A stretch of 64,000 nucleotides of DNA from the NCBI GenBank assembly GCA_947452785.1, contig CANGDZ010000003.1, positions 37,226 through 101,225 on the forward strand. Direction: 5' to 3'. The stretch is from Comamonadaceae bacterium (GTDB lineage: Bacteria; Pseudomonadota; Gammaproteobacteria; Burkholderiales; Burkholderiaceae_C). Below, one piece after another: positions 31,509 to 41,762 of this stretch (positions within the stretch are counted from its first letter, which is position 1; every line of letters starts with the position of its first letter). The notes under the pieces were generated by a model. That model saw only the letters and a list, made by a program, of their open reading frames with translations, ran no database searches and was not told where the DNA came from. The translations under genes were made by a program, and so were the position numbers.

Positions 31509-32591
31509 TCAAGGCAAATACTCGAGCGCTTGTTGGTAAGCGGCCGAAACCATCAAATCGTCCCAAGCCAAGGCTGGCGCTTGGGGCAGTAATTGGCGGC
31601 GGCGCTGCTCGCTGGCCTCTTGGGGCTGCCACCAGCCTTTGAGTTGTGCTTCGGCCAGGCCGTTCAAGGCGGCATCGATCTCGGCGCCGCCGTTCAAAGA
31701 CTGGTTACACAGCAGCGCCAAGTCGCAACCGGCGTCCAATGCCGTTAAGGCCGCTTGGGTGTAGCTCACGGGATGGCCGTCAATCTGACGGGCACCCACC
31801 ATCGACAAGTCGTCGCTGATGATGGCGCCGGCAAAACCCAGTCGCTCGCGCAGAATATCTTGCAACCAGCGCTTGGAAAAACCAGCAGGCCTAGCGTCCA
31901 CCTTCGGGTAAATCACATGCGCGGGCATGACGCTGACCAAACTGGTGTTCAAGCTGTCGTAAGGCATGGCGTCTTCGGCCAAGATGGCTTTGAGGCTGCG
32001 CCGGTCAATCGGCATGTCCAAGTGCGAATCGGCTTTGACAAAACCATGGCCAGGGAAATGCTTGCCGCAATTGCCCATGCCGGCCTGCAGCAGGCCGTGC
32101 ATCAGGCTCTTGGCGAGCACCGTCACCACACGCGGGTCGCGCGCCAACGCACGGTCACCGATCACGGTGCTGCCACCGTAATCCAAGTCGAGCACCGGGG
32201 TAAAGCTGAAATCCACGCCGCAAGCACGCAGCTCAGCGGCCAAAACGAAACCTGCAGCAGTCGCGGCGCGGCAGGCTTTGAGTGCGCCCGAGCCGGGATG
32301 GCCACGGCCGTCGTCCAGCCACATCTCGCCCAGTCGGCGCATGGGCGGCAAATGCGTGAAACCGTCGTGACGAAAGCGCTGCACGCGGCCGCCTTCGTGA
32401 TCCACCGCGATCAACAGATCGGCGCGAATGGCTTTGACCTGGGCGCACAGCGCCGTGATCTGAGCACGGCTTTGCCAGTTGCGGCCAAACAAAATAAGGC
32501 CTGCTGTGAGCGGATGGGTCAAGCGGCGGCGGTCGTCGGCGTTCAGTTCGGTGCCGGCAATGTCCAGCAAGAGGGGCGCGTGAAAGGTCAT
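31509..32591 (-). CDS. nagZ: Beta-N-acetylhexosaminidase
   Basis: 360 residues, glycoside hydrolase family 3. KHFPGHGFVKADSHLDMP contains the catalytic His and the Asp-Ser-His signature, and VISDDLSMVGA carries the nucleophile Asp. It removes GlcNAc from anhydromuropeptides in cytoplasmic cell-wall recycling. It follows acpS by 32 bases. Confidence 0.96.
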   Translation of the reverse strand: MTFHAPLLLDIAGTELNADDRRRLTHPLTAGLILFGRNWQSRAQITALCAQVKAIRADLLIAVDHEGGRVQRFRHDGFTHLPPMRRLGEMWLDDGRGHPGSGALKACRAATAAGFVLAAELRACGVDFSFTPVLDLDYGGSTVIGDRALARDPRVVTVLAKSLMHGLLQAGMGNCGKHFPGHGFVKADSHLDMPIDRRSLKAILAEDAMPYDSLNTSLVSVMPAHVIYPKVDARPAGFSKRWLQDILRERLGFAGAIISDDLSMVGARQIDGHPVSYTQAALTALDAGCDLALLCNQSLNGGAEIDAALNGLAEAQLKGWWQPQEASEQRRRQLLPQAPALAWDDLMVSAAYQQALEYLP

Positions 32592-32623
32592 GAGCAATTC
32601 AGGTGGAGGTCAATAAAGAGATT

Positions 32624-33019
32624 TCAAGCCTTGGTTTCGACGACGCAAAAACTGGCCGCGTAATCGACCTCGTCGGTCACCGTGATGTGGGCACTCAGGC
32701 CCTTGGCTTCAAACCAGGTTTTCAACTCGCCATGCAAGATGATGGTCGGCTGGCCACTGGAGAGTTTGCCGATCTCGCAATGCCGCCAGGTCATGGGCAT
32801 GCGCATGCCCAGACCCACAGCTTTGCTGAAGGCCTCTTTGGCGGAGAAACGGGTGGCCACAAAACGAATGCCGCGCTCAGGCCAGCGTTGACTGCGCGCG
32901 CGATACATTTTCATTTCGCCGTCGCTCAGCACCTTGGCGGCAAAGCGCTCGCCATGGCGCTCCAAGCTGGCACGAATGCGGCGGATGTCGCAAATGTCGG
33001 TGCCAATGCCGTAAATCAT
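32624..33019 (-). CDS. acpS: Holo-[acyl-carrier-protein] synthase
   Basis: 131 residues from [15 protein letters not shown]. The metal-binding Asp is in GTDICD and the Glu in [11 protein letters not shown]. It transfers phosphopantetheine to AcpP, which is encoded 10 kb away at 43014. ATGA overlap with pdxJ. Confidence 0.96.
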   Translation of the reverse strand: MIYGIGTDICDIRRIRASLERHGERFAAKVLSDGEMKMYRARSQRWPERGIRFVATRFSAKEAFSKAVGLGMRMPMTWRHCEIGKLSSGQPTIILHGELKTWFEAKGLSAHITVTDEVDYAASFCVVETKA

Positions 33020-33774
33020 GCGTGCGGCTCCAAAGCCTTGAGGTAAGCGGCCACGGTGGCGGCGTAACCCAGCTCCAAGGCGTCGGCAATCAGGGCGTGA
33101 CCGATGGAGACTTCTTGCAATTGCGGTATAGCTTGGACAAACGCCGGCAGATTGTCTTGATTCAGGTCGTGCCCGGCGTTCAAGCCCAGACCCACAGCGG
33201 TGGCGGCCTGCGCGGTTTGTACATAGCGCGCCAATTGCGCGTCCTGCTCCGGGCCACCCCAGGCTGCGGCGTAGGGCTCGGTGTACAGCTCGACCCGGTC
33301 GGCGCCCAAGGCGCGGGCGGCGACCATTTGCTCGGGGAATGGGTCCATGAACAAACTCACCCGCACACCCAGAGCTTTGCATTCGGCGATCAGCGGTTGC
33401 AAGCGGGCCGCATCTTCGGGAAAGCGCCAGCCATGATCGCTGGTGAACTGGCCTTCGCTGTCGGGCACAAAGGTCACTTGGTGAGGGCGCACCTGGCGCA
33501 CAAAGTCCATCAGGTTGTGAAACGGATTACCTTCTATGTTGAACTCGCGATCCGGCCAAGCCTGCATTACCGCCACCAGTTCTTGCACATCTTGCGCGCG
33601 AATGTGGCGCTCGTCGGGTCGTGGATGCACGGTGATGCCTTGCGCGCCTGCTTGCAGGCACAACTGGGCGGCCCGCGTCACGCTGGGAATGCCCAGGTGC
33701 CGCGAGTTGCGCAGCAAAGCCACTTTGTTGACGTTGACCGACAAGGCGGTTCGGGTGTGAGGCGAGGTGTTCAT
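33016..33774 (-). CDS. pdxJ: Pyridoxine 5'-phosphate synthase
   Basis: 252 residues from [37 protein letters not shown] and the C-terminal [12 protein letters not shown] phosphate-binding motif are typical. It closes the pyridoxine ring from aminoacetone phosphate and deoxyxylulose phosphate. Overlaps recO upstream and acpS downstream by ATGA junctions. Confidence 0.96.
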   Translation of the reverse strand: MNTSPHTRTALSVNVNKVALLRNSRHLGIPSVTRAAQLCLQAGAQGITVHPRPDERHIRAQDVQELVAVMQAWPDREFNIEGNPFHNLMDFVRQVRPHQVTFVPDSEGQFTSDHGWRFPEDAARLQPLIAECKALGVRVSLFMDPFPEQMVAARALGADRVELYTEPYAAAWGGPEQDAQLARYVQTAQAATAVGLGLNAGHDLNQDNLPAFVQAIPQLQEVSIGHALIADALELGYAATVAAYLKALEPHA

Positions 33775-34520
33775 AAGCTTTGAATGTCCATCATCATTTG
33801 GCGTGTCTTCAAATTGCCGACGCCGCAATGGTAGTTGAGCAATGCCCGCAGTTGGGGGCGCAGTGCGGCCACATGGTCCAGGCAGACGCGCAAAGTTGCG
33901 GTGTAGGCCGAGGGGTCGTCCAGCGCAGTTTGCAGCTGCGTCCATTGGTTGCCGTTCAAACAGGTGCGATCCTCGGCATGGGCTTGGCGCAAGCCGCCTT
34001 CGGGCACTAGGCAGTATTGCCCTTCAGGCTTTAAAGCGGTCATTGCCAGGGTTTGCTGGTCCAGGCTGGGCAGCAGGCCGATTTCGCGCAGCAGCATGAG
34101 CTCAAACACCCGCAGGGCCCCTTGGCGCAAATCGGGGCCCTCTGTGGCCAAAATTTGAATTGTGGCGGCGTACACGTCAAACAAAGCGCTGTGTGGGTCG
34201 TCTCGGGCCAACAAGCGCAGCAGCAACTCGTTGAGGTAATAGCCCGAAAGCAAGGCATCGCCTGTGGGCATCACATGGCCGCCGACCCACTCCACACCTT
34301 TCAGGGTGCGAATGTCCGAGTCGCCGCCGTAGTTCACCGCCAGCGGCTGCATTGGCAGCAAGATGGGGCGAAAGCTGGAGCTGGGGCGCTTGGCGCCCTT
34401 GGCCACCAAGGCCACCCGGCCATGGTGCCGGGTCAGCACCTCCAGGATCAGACTGGTTTCACTCCAGTCGTACCGGTGCAAAACAAAAGCAGGCTCTTCG
34501 GTGATGCGTTGGGTGGCCAT
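33771..34520 (-). CDS. recO: DNA repair protein RecO
   Basis: 249 residues. An N-terminal OB fold contains [20 protein letters not shown] and [12 protein letters not shown], and a helical C-terminal domain follows. The zinc cysteines seen in some RecO proteins are not evident. RecO loads RecA at gaps with RecR. Located after era, before pdxJ, as in relatives. Confidence 0.94.
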   Translation of the reverse strand: MATQRITEEPAFVLHRYDWSETSLILEVLTRHHGRVALVAKGAKRPSSSFRPILLPMQPLAVNYGGDSDIRTLKGVEWVGGHVMPTGDALLSGYYLNELLLRLLARDDPHSALFDVYAATIQILATEGPDLRQGALRVFELMLLREIGLLPSLDQQTLAMTALKPEGQYCLVPEGGLRQAHAEDRTCLNGNQWTQLQTALDDPSAYTATLRVCLDHVAALRPQLRALLNYHCGVGNLKTRQMMMDIQSL

Positions 34521-34587
34521 GTCAATCGGTCATGTCCGAGCCGCCAAGGGTGCAGGTACGCACCATGGCGCCGCGGCACTGCCGCTT

Positions 34588-35685
34588 TTACTCATAGCCA
34601 AAGGAGCGCACGCGGGTCTCGTCATCGGCCCAACCGGAGCGGACCTTGACCCAAATTTCAATGAACACCTTGGCGTCCAACAATTTTTCCAGCTCTTGCC
34701 GGGCTTCGGTGCCAATGCGCTTGAGGCGTTCGCCCTTGTCGCCAATCACCATGGCCTTGTGACCATCGCGCTCGACCACGATGGTGGCGGCGATGCGCAC
34801 CAAGCGTTTGCTGGTACGGCCTTTTTCTTCTTCAAACTTTTCCACCACCACGGTGGAGGTGTAGGGCAACTCGTCACCGGTAAAGCGGAACAGTTTTTCG
34901 CGCACGATTTCACTGGCCAGAAATTTCTCGCTGCGGTCGGTCAACTCGTCTTCGGCGTAAAACCAGTCTTGCTCAGGCAGGTATTTTTCGCAAATGGCAA
35001 ACAAGCGCTGCACGTCTTTGGCGTTCTTGGCCGACATGGGCACGAACTCGTTGAACGGGTGGCGCTCTTGCATTTCACGCAGCCAAGGCGCAACGTCACC
35101 GCGGCGATGAAAGGTGTCGAGCTTGTTGGCCAGCAGCACACAAGGCACGCCGGGTTTCAGCAAGGCCAGCACTTTGGCATCAGCGGTTTGAAAACTGCCC
35201 GCTTCCACCACAAATAACACCAAGTCCACATCGGACACCGCGCCGAGCACGGTCTTGTTCAGCGATTTGTTCAGCGCGGCGCCATGCACAGTTTGAAAAC
35301 CCGGGGTATCGACAAACACAAACTGCGTCTGGCCTTCGGTACGGATACCGGTGATGCGGTGGCGCGTGGTTTGCGCCTTGCGCGAAGTGATACTGATCTT
35401 TTGGCCCACCAGCGCATTGAGCAAAGTGGATTTACCCACGTTGGGTTTGCCGACAATGGCAATCAAACCACAGCGCTGAGGACCGGTGGCCACGGCGGCC
35501 GATGCCTTGGCAGGAGCGGCAGCTTTCAATGCCGCTTGCTCTTCGGGCGCCAAAGGCTGGACCGTGACGCCAGGAATTTGAATCGTGCGCCGCATCGGCG
35601 CTGAGGGCGTGGCGCTCTCACGCAGCTCATCATCGTCGGGGGTCAATGCTGGAGCGGGTTTTTGCCCGGGGTGGGGATTGTTCAT
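34588..35685 (-). CDS. era: GTPase Era
   Basis: 365 residues. The GTPase motifs are [17 protein letters not shown] and NKLD; a KH domain ends the protein ([11 protein letters not shown], then TRVRSFGYE). Compared with the usual ~300 residues it has a Pro/Ala-rich extension of about 65 residues before the G domain. Era acts in 16S rRNA processing and 30S assembly. Start overlaps the rnc stop (TGATG). Confidence 0.96.
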   Translation of the reverse strand: MNNPHPGQKPAPALTPDDDELRESATPSAPMRRTIQIPGVTVQPLAPEEQAALKAAAPAKASAAVATGPQRCGLIAIVGKPNVGKSTLLNALVGQKISITSRKAQTTRHRITGIRTEGQTQFVFVDTPGFQTVHGAALNKSLNKTVLGAVSDVDLVLFVVEAGSFQTADAKVLALLKPGVPCVLLANKLDTFHRRGDVAPWLREMQERHPFNEFVPMSAKNAKDVQRLFAICEKYLPEQDWFYAEDELTDRSEKFLASEIVREKLFRFTGDELPYTSTVVVEKFEEEKGRTSKRLVRIAATIVVERDGHKAMVIGDKGERLKRIGTEARQELEKLLDAKVFIEIWVKVRSGWADDETRVRSFGYE

Positions 35686-36374
35686 CAGGGGGCCTTGACT
35701 TTGATTGTTTCGAGCATCGCAGCGGCTGCTGCTTGTTCACCCGCGCGACGCGAAGTGCCCAAGCCCAGTTGGGACAGTCCCATCTCTCGGATGTCGCAGG
35801 CCACTTCGAACATTTGTTTGTGGGCTGCGCCACGGGTGGCGACCACGGTGTACAAAGGCAATTGCAGTTTGCGCCCTTGCAGCCATTCCTGCAACTCGGT
35901 TTTCGGGTCTTTGGCCGCCGCTTGCATTTGTGGATTGACCTGCACGTCTTTGAACATTCGCGCCACCAAAGATTGCGCAGCCGCGTAGCCCGCGTCCAGA
36001 TACACCGCGCCAATCAAGGCTTCCAGCGCATCGGCCAAAATCGACGGGCGCTTTTGCCCACCGGAGCGCATCTCGCCTTCGCCCAGACGCAACACCGTCG
36101 ACAGTTCCAGGGTCACGGCCAACTGAAACAAGGTGTCTTGCTTGACCAAATTGGCACGCACGCGCGACAAGTCGCCCTCGGGCTGGTCGTTCAATTGTTC
36201 GTACAGCCAGTGCGCGACCGACAGATTCAGCACCGAGTCGCCCAGAAATTCCAGCCGCTCGTTGTGATCGGCGGAGAAGCTGCGGTGCGTAACCGCGCGC
36301 TCCAGCAGCGCAGGATCGGCAAAGGGGTGGCCCAAGCGCTGTTGCAGGGCTTTTAAACCTTCATTCAAGGCCAT
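35685..36374 (-). CDS. rnc: Ribonuclease III
   Basis: 229 residues. [12 protein letters not shown] (about 38-49) is the catalytic signature, with the second acidic site in [13 protein letters not shown]; a double-stranded RNA-binding domain fills the C-terminus. It processes rRNA precursors and structured mRNAs. Coupled to era. Confidence 0.97.
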   Translation of the reverse strand: MALNEGLKALQQRLGHPFADPALLERAVTHRSFSADHNERLEFLGDSVLNLSVAHWLYEQLNDQPEGDLSRVRANLVKQDTLFQLAVTLELSTVLRLGEGEMRSGGQKRPSILADALEALIGAVYLDAGYAAAQSLVARMFKDVQVNPQMQAAAKDPKTELQEWLQGRKLQLPLYTVVATRGAAHKQMFEVACDIREMGLSQLGLGTSRRAGEQAAAAAMLETIKVKAP

Positions 36375-36398
36375 GGGGTGCCACTGTGATGAGGTTAT

Positions 36399-37364
36399 TC
36401 AATGAAAGCCACCGATGCGCTTGAGATTACCGAAATTCATCCACACGAAAAAGGCGCGGCCCACGATGTTGGCGTCCGGCACAAACCCCCAATAGCGCGA
36501 GTCCAGCGAGTTGTCGCGGTTGTCGCCCATCATGAAGTAATGACCGGCTGGGACTTTGCACACCACGCCTTCAACGCTGTAGCGGCAGTTCTCGCGAAAA
36601 GGAAACGGGTCAGCCCCAGACACGAAAGCCGGACGTTCGTCATCCTGAATCAGCAAGTGCGGTGCCTCGCCCAGCGCCTCATCAAATTGTTTGAAGTAGC
36701 GCATGGCCGATTCGTCGAAGAATTCGGGCAGGGTATTGCGCGGCACCACTTGGCCATTGATGCTCAGTTGCTTGTTCAGGTAAGAAACTTCGTCACCCGG
36801 CACGCCGACCACACGTTTGATGTAGTCCACGCTGGGCCGTGGGGGGTAGCGAAAGACCATCACATCGCCGCGCTTCACGGGCGTGCCTTCGGTCAGCTTG
36901 AGGTTAATCACCGGCAAGCGCACACCGTAGTGAAACTTATTCACCAAAATCAGGTCGCCCACCCACAGCGTGGGGATCATGGAGCCCGAGGGAATTTTGA
37001 ACGGTTCAAACAAAAATGAACGCAACACAAACACCACCAAGATCACCGGAAACAAACCGGCGGTCCAGTCGAGCCACCAGGGTTGCATCAGCAGTTTTTC
37101 TCGGGCGCTGACGATATCGGTGTCAATTTTTTGAATGCCCATGCGCGTCAGCTCTTCGCGCCGAGTTTGGGCCTGCGACTCCAGCGTCAGGGCTGCGGCT
37201 TCACGGCGGGGCAAAAAGTAAAAACGCTCGGCCAGCCAGTACAAGCCGCTGATCACCACCGCCATGAACAGCAGCAAGGCGAAATTGCCTTCGATCAAAC
37301 CCAGATACCAAGAGCCCGCATAGCCGACAAAGGCGGCCAGCACCAGAGACGTTAAATATTGCAT
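36399..37364 (-). CDS. lepB: Signal peptidase I
   Basis: 321 residues. Two N-terminal transmembrane helices precede the catalytic domain; PSGSMIPTLWVGD holds the nucleophile Ser and DYIKRVVGVPGDEV the general-base Lys. The ATG at 37364 overlaps the lepA stop (TGATG); an in-frame TTG lies one codon earlier. Confidence 0.96.
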   Translation of the reverse strand: MQYLTSLVLAAFVGYAGSWYLGLIEGNFALLLFMAVVISGLYWLAERFYFLPRREAAALTLESQAQTRREELTRMGIQKIDTDIVSAREKLLMQPWWLDWTAGLFPVILVVFVLRSFLFEPFKIPSGSMIPTLWVGDLILVNKFHYGVRLPVINLKLTEGTPVKRGDVMVFRYPPRPSVDYIKRVVGVPGDEVSYLNKQLSINGQVVPRNTLPEFFDESAMRYFKQFDEALGEAPHLLIQDDERPAFVSGADPFPFRENCRYSVEGVVCKVPAGHYFMMGDNRDNSLDSRYWGFVPDANIVGRAFFVWMNFGNLKRIGGFH

Positions 37365-39172
37365 CAATCCTCCACTCGCAAGATGGCCAGGAAAGCTTCT
37401 TGAGGCACTTCCACCGAGCCGATTTGTTTCATCCGTTTTTTACCGGCTTTCTGCTTTTCCAGCAGTTTGCGCTTACGCGAGATGTCACCTCCATAGCACT
37501 TGGCCAGCACGTTTTTGCGCAAGGCCTTGATCGATTCGCGCGCAATGATGTTGCTGCCAATCGCCGCTTGGATGGCCACATCGAACATTTGGCGGCTGAT
37601 GATTTCGCGCATTTTGGCCACCACGGCACGGCCGCGGTACAGCGACTGCGAACGGTGCACAATGATGGACAAGGCGTCGACCTTTTCGCCGTTGAGCAAA
37701 ATGTCGACCTTGACCACGTCAGAGGCGCGAAATTCTTTGAAGCTGTAGTCCATCGAGGCGTAGCCGCGCGAGACCGATTTGAGCTTGTCAAAAAAGTCGA
37801 GCACGATCTCGCCCAAGGGCATTTCGTAAGTCAGCATGACCTGGCGGCCGTGGTAGGCCATGTTCATTTGCAAGCCACGCTTTTGGTTGGCCAAGGTCAT
37901 CACCGGGCCCACATAGTCTTGCGGCATGTACAAATGGACCGTGACAATGGGTTCGCGGATTTCTTGCAGCTTGCCCTGGTCAGGCATTTTGGCGGGGTTC
38001 TCCACCATGACGACTTCGCCATCCGCCTTGACCACTTCATAGACCACGCTGGGCGCGGTGGTGATCAGATCTTGATCAAACTCGCGCTCCAGACGCTCTT
38101 GCACAATTTCCATGTGCAGCAAGCCCAAAAAGCCGCAGCGAAAGCCAAAACCCAAGGCTTGCGACACCTCGGGCTCGTAGTGCAGCGACGCATCATTGAG
38201 TTTGAGTTTCTCCAGCGCGTCGCGCAGCGAGTCGTATTCGCTGGATTCGGTCGGGTACAAACCCGCAAACACCTGCGGCTGAATTTCTTTGAAACCGGGC
38301 AAGGCTTGTGTGGCAGGGCCCAAGTTGTTCGGCAGTTTCTTTTCCAGCGTGATGGTATCGCCCACCTTGGCCGCTTGCAACTCTTTGATGCCGGCGATGA
38401 TGTAACCCACCTGCCCGGCCTCCAGAGAGGGGCGTGATTCGTCAGCGGGCGTGAACACGCCCAAGTTGTCGGCGTTGTACACCGTCTCGGTGGCCATCAT
38501 TTTGAAACGCTCGCCCTTGGCCAGGCGACCATCTATCACGCGCACCAGCATGACCACGCCCACATAGGTGTCGAACCAGCTGTCAATGATCATGGCGCGC
38601 AAGGGCGCATTCGGGTTGCCCTTGGGCGCAGGCACCTTGGCCACAATCGCTTCCAAAATCTCATCGATACCCATGCCGGTTTTAGCTGAACAAGGAATGG
38701 CCTCGCTGGCATCGATGCCGATCACGTCTTCGACTTCGGCTTTGGCGTTTTCAGGATCGGCGTTGGGCAAATCCATTTTGTTCAACACTGGCACCACTTC
38801 AACGCCCAGGTCGAGTGCGGTGTAACAGTTGGCCACAGTTTGGGCTTCGACACCTTGACTGGCATCCACCACCAGCAACGCTCCTTCGCAAGCTGAGAGG
38901 GAACGCGACACTTCATATGAGAAGTCCACATGGCCAGGTGTATCGATCAAATTCAGGTTGTAAATCTGTCCATCATGGGCTTTGTACTGCAGTGCAGCCG
39001 TCTGCGCTTTGATGGTAATGCCGCGTTCTTTTTCAATGTCCATGGAGTCGAGCACTTGCGCCGACATCTCACGATCTTGCAGACCCCCGCAACGCTGAAT
39101 GAGTCGGTCCGCCAAGGTCGATTTGCCGTGGTCAATATGGGCAATGATCGAAAAATTTCTGATGTGATTCAT
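37364..39172 (-). CDS. lepA: Elongation factor 4
   Basis: 602 residues from [19 protein letters not shown]. GTPase motifs HIDHGKST and DTPGHVDF, the switch [10 protein letters not shown], and the C-terminal [11 protein letters not shown] region are all standard. EF4 back-translocates stalled ribosomes. A terminator-like hairpin and possible small RNA lie in its upstream region. Confidence 0.98.
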   Translation of the reverse strand: MNHIRNFSIIAHIDHGKSTLADRLIQRCGGLQDREMSAQVLDSMDIEKERGITIKAQTAALQYKAHDGQIYNLNLIDTPGHVDFSYEVSRSLSACEGALLVVDASQGVEAQTVANCYTALDLGVEVVPVLNKMDLPNADPENAKAEVEDVIGIDASEAIPCSAKTGMGIDEILEAIVAKVPAPKGNPNAPLRAMIIDSWFDTYVGVVMLVRVIDGRLAKGERFKMMATETVYNADNLGVFTPADESRPSLEAGQVGYIIAGIKELQAAKVGDTITLEKKLPNNLGPATQALPGFKEIQPQVFAGLYPTESSEYDSLRDALEKLKLNDASLHYEPEVSQALGFGFRCGFLGLLHMEIVQERLEREFDQDLITTAPSVVYEVVKADGEVVMVENPAKMPDQGKLQEIREPIVTVHLYMPQDYVGPVMTLANQKRGLQMNMAYHGRQVMLTYEMPLGEIVLDFFDKLKSVSRGYASMDYSFKEFRASDVVKVDILLNGEKVDALSIIVHRSQSLYRGRAVVAKMREIISRQMFDVAIQAAIGSNIIARESIKALRKNVLAKCYGGDISRKRKLLEKQKAGKKRMKQIGSVEVPQEAFLAILRVED

Positions 39173-39218
39173 CAAGGAGTTGCTACAAGTGTTTGAAATT
39201 GAAAGGGACCCGCACAAG

Positions 39219-39294
39219 AAAAAAGGGCGCGTCGATGTGGACGCGCCCTGAACCAACAATCTATGGCAACTGCGATAGCTGGAACTTCATTGTA
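39219..39294 (-). ncRNA. Candidate small RNA or attenuated leader upstream of lepA
   Basis: On the minus strand TACAAT (39294-39289) is followed about 40 bases later by a perfect 9-bp GC stem (GGGCGCGTC/GACGCGCCC, 39225-39248) and six T residues (39224-39219): a short unit of about 64 bases between a -10-like box and a strong terminator. No gene lies upstream that would need that terminator before lepA (mucD has its own hairpin). No good -35 box is seen. Confidence 0.4.
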
Positions 39295-39364
39295 GGCAAA
39301 AAGCCCGGGGCGCACATCCTCGAAATGGCTCAGTACAGGCCGTTGCGGCACCGCAACACAAAAC

Positions 39365-39432
39365 TTATTCACAGCTTATTCACAATCAACAATAGAAACC
39401 TACTGAACAAGTTGTGGGTGGACTGTGGATCA
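39365..39432. promoter_or_regulatory. Cluster of DnaA-box-like sites
   Basis: TTATTCACA occurs at 39365-39373 and again at 39376-39384, 11 bases apart in the same orientation, and TGTGGATCA (one mismatch from an inverted TTATCCACA) at 39424-39432. An AT-rich stretch follows to about 39600. There is no replication initiator gene nearby. Nothing else of note was seen in the 520-base gap 39173-39693 apart from the sRNA-like unit and a weak hairpin at 39637-39655. Confidence 0.5.
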
Positions 39433-39636
39433 GTGGTGGACGAAAGTGGGACATCCCACATCATGAATATTTACCTGCTCTTTATACGCTGAATCGAGGA
39501 CCTGGCATGCTGATTTTAGCCATTTTTGTTATGATCACATCCGAAAGTTAGTGCTCACAAACATAATAGATTCACTTGAATTTGAAAAAATTGAGCCGTC
39601 CGTGTGTTGCATCAACGCCAAAAAGCACCTCTAAAG

Positions 39637-39655
39637 ACCCCCGATTTGCAGGGGT
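39637..39655. terminator. Weak hairpin after mucD
   Basis: ACCCC (39637-39641) can pair with GGGGT (39651-39655), with a T run on the plus strand side and TCTTT on the minus strand side. It may end the leftward mucD transcript. Confidence 0.4.
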
Positions 39656-39693
39656 TTTCGGGTTTTTCGCGATCTCGACCGCTCATAGCTCAC

Positions 39694-41208
39694 CTAGCGT
39701 CCAGGCCGCACCAAGGCAAATTGCACCGCCTCACCTCGACGGAACAGGACGTTGAAGGGCTTGTTTTTGTCGAGCTTGGCCATGGCAGTTTCAAAGTCGC
39801 GCAACTGCGTGATCTCGGTATTGGCGATCTGCAAAATCACATCACCTTCCCGCAAGCCCGCACGAGCTGAAGCTTCAGCCACTGATTCCACGCGCACGCC
39901 GCCGCGCTTGAGTTCTTTCTTTTGCGCCTCGGTCAAATCAGCAACGACCAGCCCCATGAACTGCGCTGTGCTTGCCGTTTTCGAGTCTTCGGCCGGCACG
40001 GCGGCCTTACCGGTTTTCACAGGCTCCAACTCCGCCACAGTAATGGCCAGGTCTTTGTTGGCGCCGCGCCTGAACACCGTCAGATTGCTGCGCGTGCCCG
40101 GCTTGGTGCTGCCGACCATGCGTGGCAAATCAGCAGCCTTGTCGATGGCCTTGCCATCGAAGCGCACGATGATGTCGCCCGGCTCTAGCCCGGCTTTGTC
40201 AGCGGGTGAACCCGCTTCAATGCTGCGCACCAAAGCACCATGCGATGCGCCCAGCCCCAAGGACTCGGCGACCTCTTTGGTCACTTCGCCAATCTGCACC
40301 CCAATGCGGCCGCGGGTGACGCGTCCGCTTTGGCGCAACTGCTCACTCACCCGCATTGCCTCATCCATGGGGATGGCAAACGAAATGCCCATGTAGCCCC
40401 CAGAGCGGGAGTAGATCTGGCTGTTGATACCCACCACTTCGCCGCGCATATTGATCAAGGGACCGCCCGAGTTGCCGGGGTTGATCGCCACATCGGTCTG
40501 GATGAACGACAGGTATTCACCGGTGTCGCGCTGCTTGGCGCTGACGATGCCGGCCGTGACGGAATTTTCCAAACCAAAAGGCGAGCCGATGGCCATGACC
40601 CACTCGCCGACTTTCAGGCGCGAGACATCACCCACTTTGACCACCGGCAATCCGGTGGCTTGAATTTTGACCACCGCGACGTCGGTGCGCTTGTCCGCGC
40701 CAATTATCCGGGCCTTGAATTCGCGCTTGTCGGTCAAGGTGACGATGACTTCGTCGGCGCCTTCCACCACATGGGCATTGGTCATGATGTAGCCATCCGC
40801 CGACAACACGAAACCCGAGCCCATGCCGCGCGGTTGGGCGGGCTCTTCAGAGGGTTGCGAACGTCCATTGGGCCGCGGGGCTTGGCGTGGTGCGCTGGGC
40901 GAATTCGGCGAATTCGGAATAGGAACGCCGAAAAACCGTCTGAAAAGTTCTTGCATCTCTTCATCAGAACCGGGGCCTGCCGCGGCATTGACTTTGGCTT
41001 TTTCCAGCGTACGGATATTGACCACCGAAGGCCCGACTTGCTCCACCAACTCGGTGAAATCTGGCAAACCTTTCACCACGCTTTGGGCCTGGCCGGCCGT
41101 GGGCAAGCCCACCAGGACCACACACCCCAGACCCACCGGCAGCACCGTGGCCACACTCAGTGTGGTTGCGGCCACCAGCCGAGAAATTGTTGTTACAGCC
41201 CAAGTCAT
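39694..41208 (-). CDS. mucD: Do-family periplasmic serine endoprotease (MucD/DegP-like)
   Basis: 504 residues with an N-terminal signal sequence (to about residue 42, AGQAQS). Catalytic triad: His in TNAHVVEGADEV, Asp in RTDVAVVKI, Ser in NPGNSGGPL. Two PDZ domains follow (about 290-380 and 405-500). It degrades misfolded envelope proteins. In relatives it normally follows rpoE-rseA-rseB; those genes are missing here. Confidence 0.95.
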   Translation of the reverse strand: MTWAVTTISRLVAATTLSVATVLPVGLGCVVLVGLPTAGQAQSVVKGLPDFTELVEQVGPSVVNIRTLEKAKVNAAAGPGSDEEMQELFRRFFGVPIPNSPNSPSAPRQAPRPNGRSQPSEEPAQPRGMGSGFVLSADGYIMTNAHVVEGADEVIVTLTDKREFKARIIGADKRTDVAVVKIQATGLPVVKVGDVSRLKVGEWVMAIGSPFGLENSVTAGIVSAKQRDTGEYLSFIQTDVAINPGNSGGPLINMRGEVVGINSQIYSRSGGYMGISFAIPMDEAMRVSEQLRQSGRVTRGRIGVQIGEVTKEVAESLGLGASHGALVRSIEAGSPADKAGLEPGDIIVRFDGKAIDKAADLPRMVGSTKPGTRSNLTVFRRGANKDLAITVAELEPVKTGKAAVPAEDSKTASTAQFMGLVVADLTEAQKKELKRGGVRVESVAEASARAGLREGDVILQIANTEITQLRDFETAMAKLDKNKPFNVLFRRGEAVQFALVRPGR

Positions 41209-41522
41209 TCAAAAGCCTCCAATAAGCAGCCTATTCATTCCCTCAACTGAGGTTCTCACTCGCGTTTTCAAGTGGCGAAAACACCAGTTCAAGCTATTTC
41301 AGGCGCGAATATACAGTGCAACGCAATCCATGCCACTTTTCAGGTGCAAAGCCTTTGTAAAGCCAAACACATTTTTGAAATGTGGCGCGATGGGCTGTGG
41401 CATCCGATTTCAAATGCAGCAACAGCACTTGTTGAAAATCCGCTTGAACAGACAAGTCAATCACAGGGTGAATCTCCCTCCCGCCCATCCTCATCCAACC
41501 ACCATTGCCAGCCCTGACCGTC
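41209..41522. other. Gap where rpoE-rseAB would be expected
   Basis: About 310 bases with no convincing gene. One leftward open frame (41638-41294) covers most of it but has no recognisable domain and overlaps the small gene at 41523. The stretch should contain the mucD promoter; I see no obvious one. Confidence 0.4.
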
Positions 41523-41747
41523 TCAAACCAACCAAGCCAATTGCGGTGCACGCCTGGAAGATCGCATCCAGACAACGGCGACCAAACCCACCAGGCTCCC
41601 TGAGAACAGGGCCCACCCTGGACTGAGTTGATCCACATAAAACAACCACCCCGTCAGCAGCGCAGCCGCCGCACCCCACAAAGCGCAGCCCCACACCGCC
41701 CATGCAAAACGCCCCACCGGATATTGAACCAATGGGGCGTTGTGCAT
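41523..41747 (-). CDS. Small membrane protein after fabF
   Basis: 74 residues with two hydrophobic helices (about 14-37 and 47-60) separated by DQLSPGW, and a start 15 bases after the fabF stop. The beginning MHNAPLVQYPVGR resembles small proteins I recall after fabF in Comamonadaceae, where they precede rpoE. Function unknown. Confidence 0.6.
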   Translation of the reverse strand: MHNAPLVQYPVGRFAWAVWGCALWGAAAALLTGWLFYVDQLSPGWALFSGSLVGLVAVVWMRSSRRAPQLAWLV

Positions 41748-41762
41748 GAAGCGGCTCGGCTG

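Noticed and set aside
41294..41638. Leftward 114-residue frame between fabF and mucD
   Set aside because: Overlaps the better small gene at 41523, has no ribosome site or recognised domain; possibly a relic but not supported as a gene.
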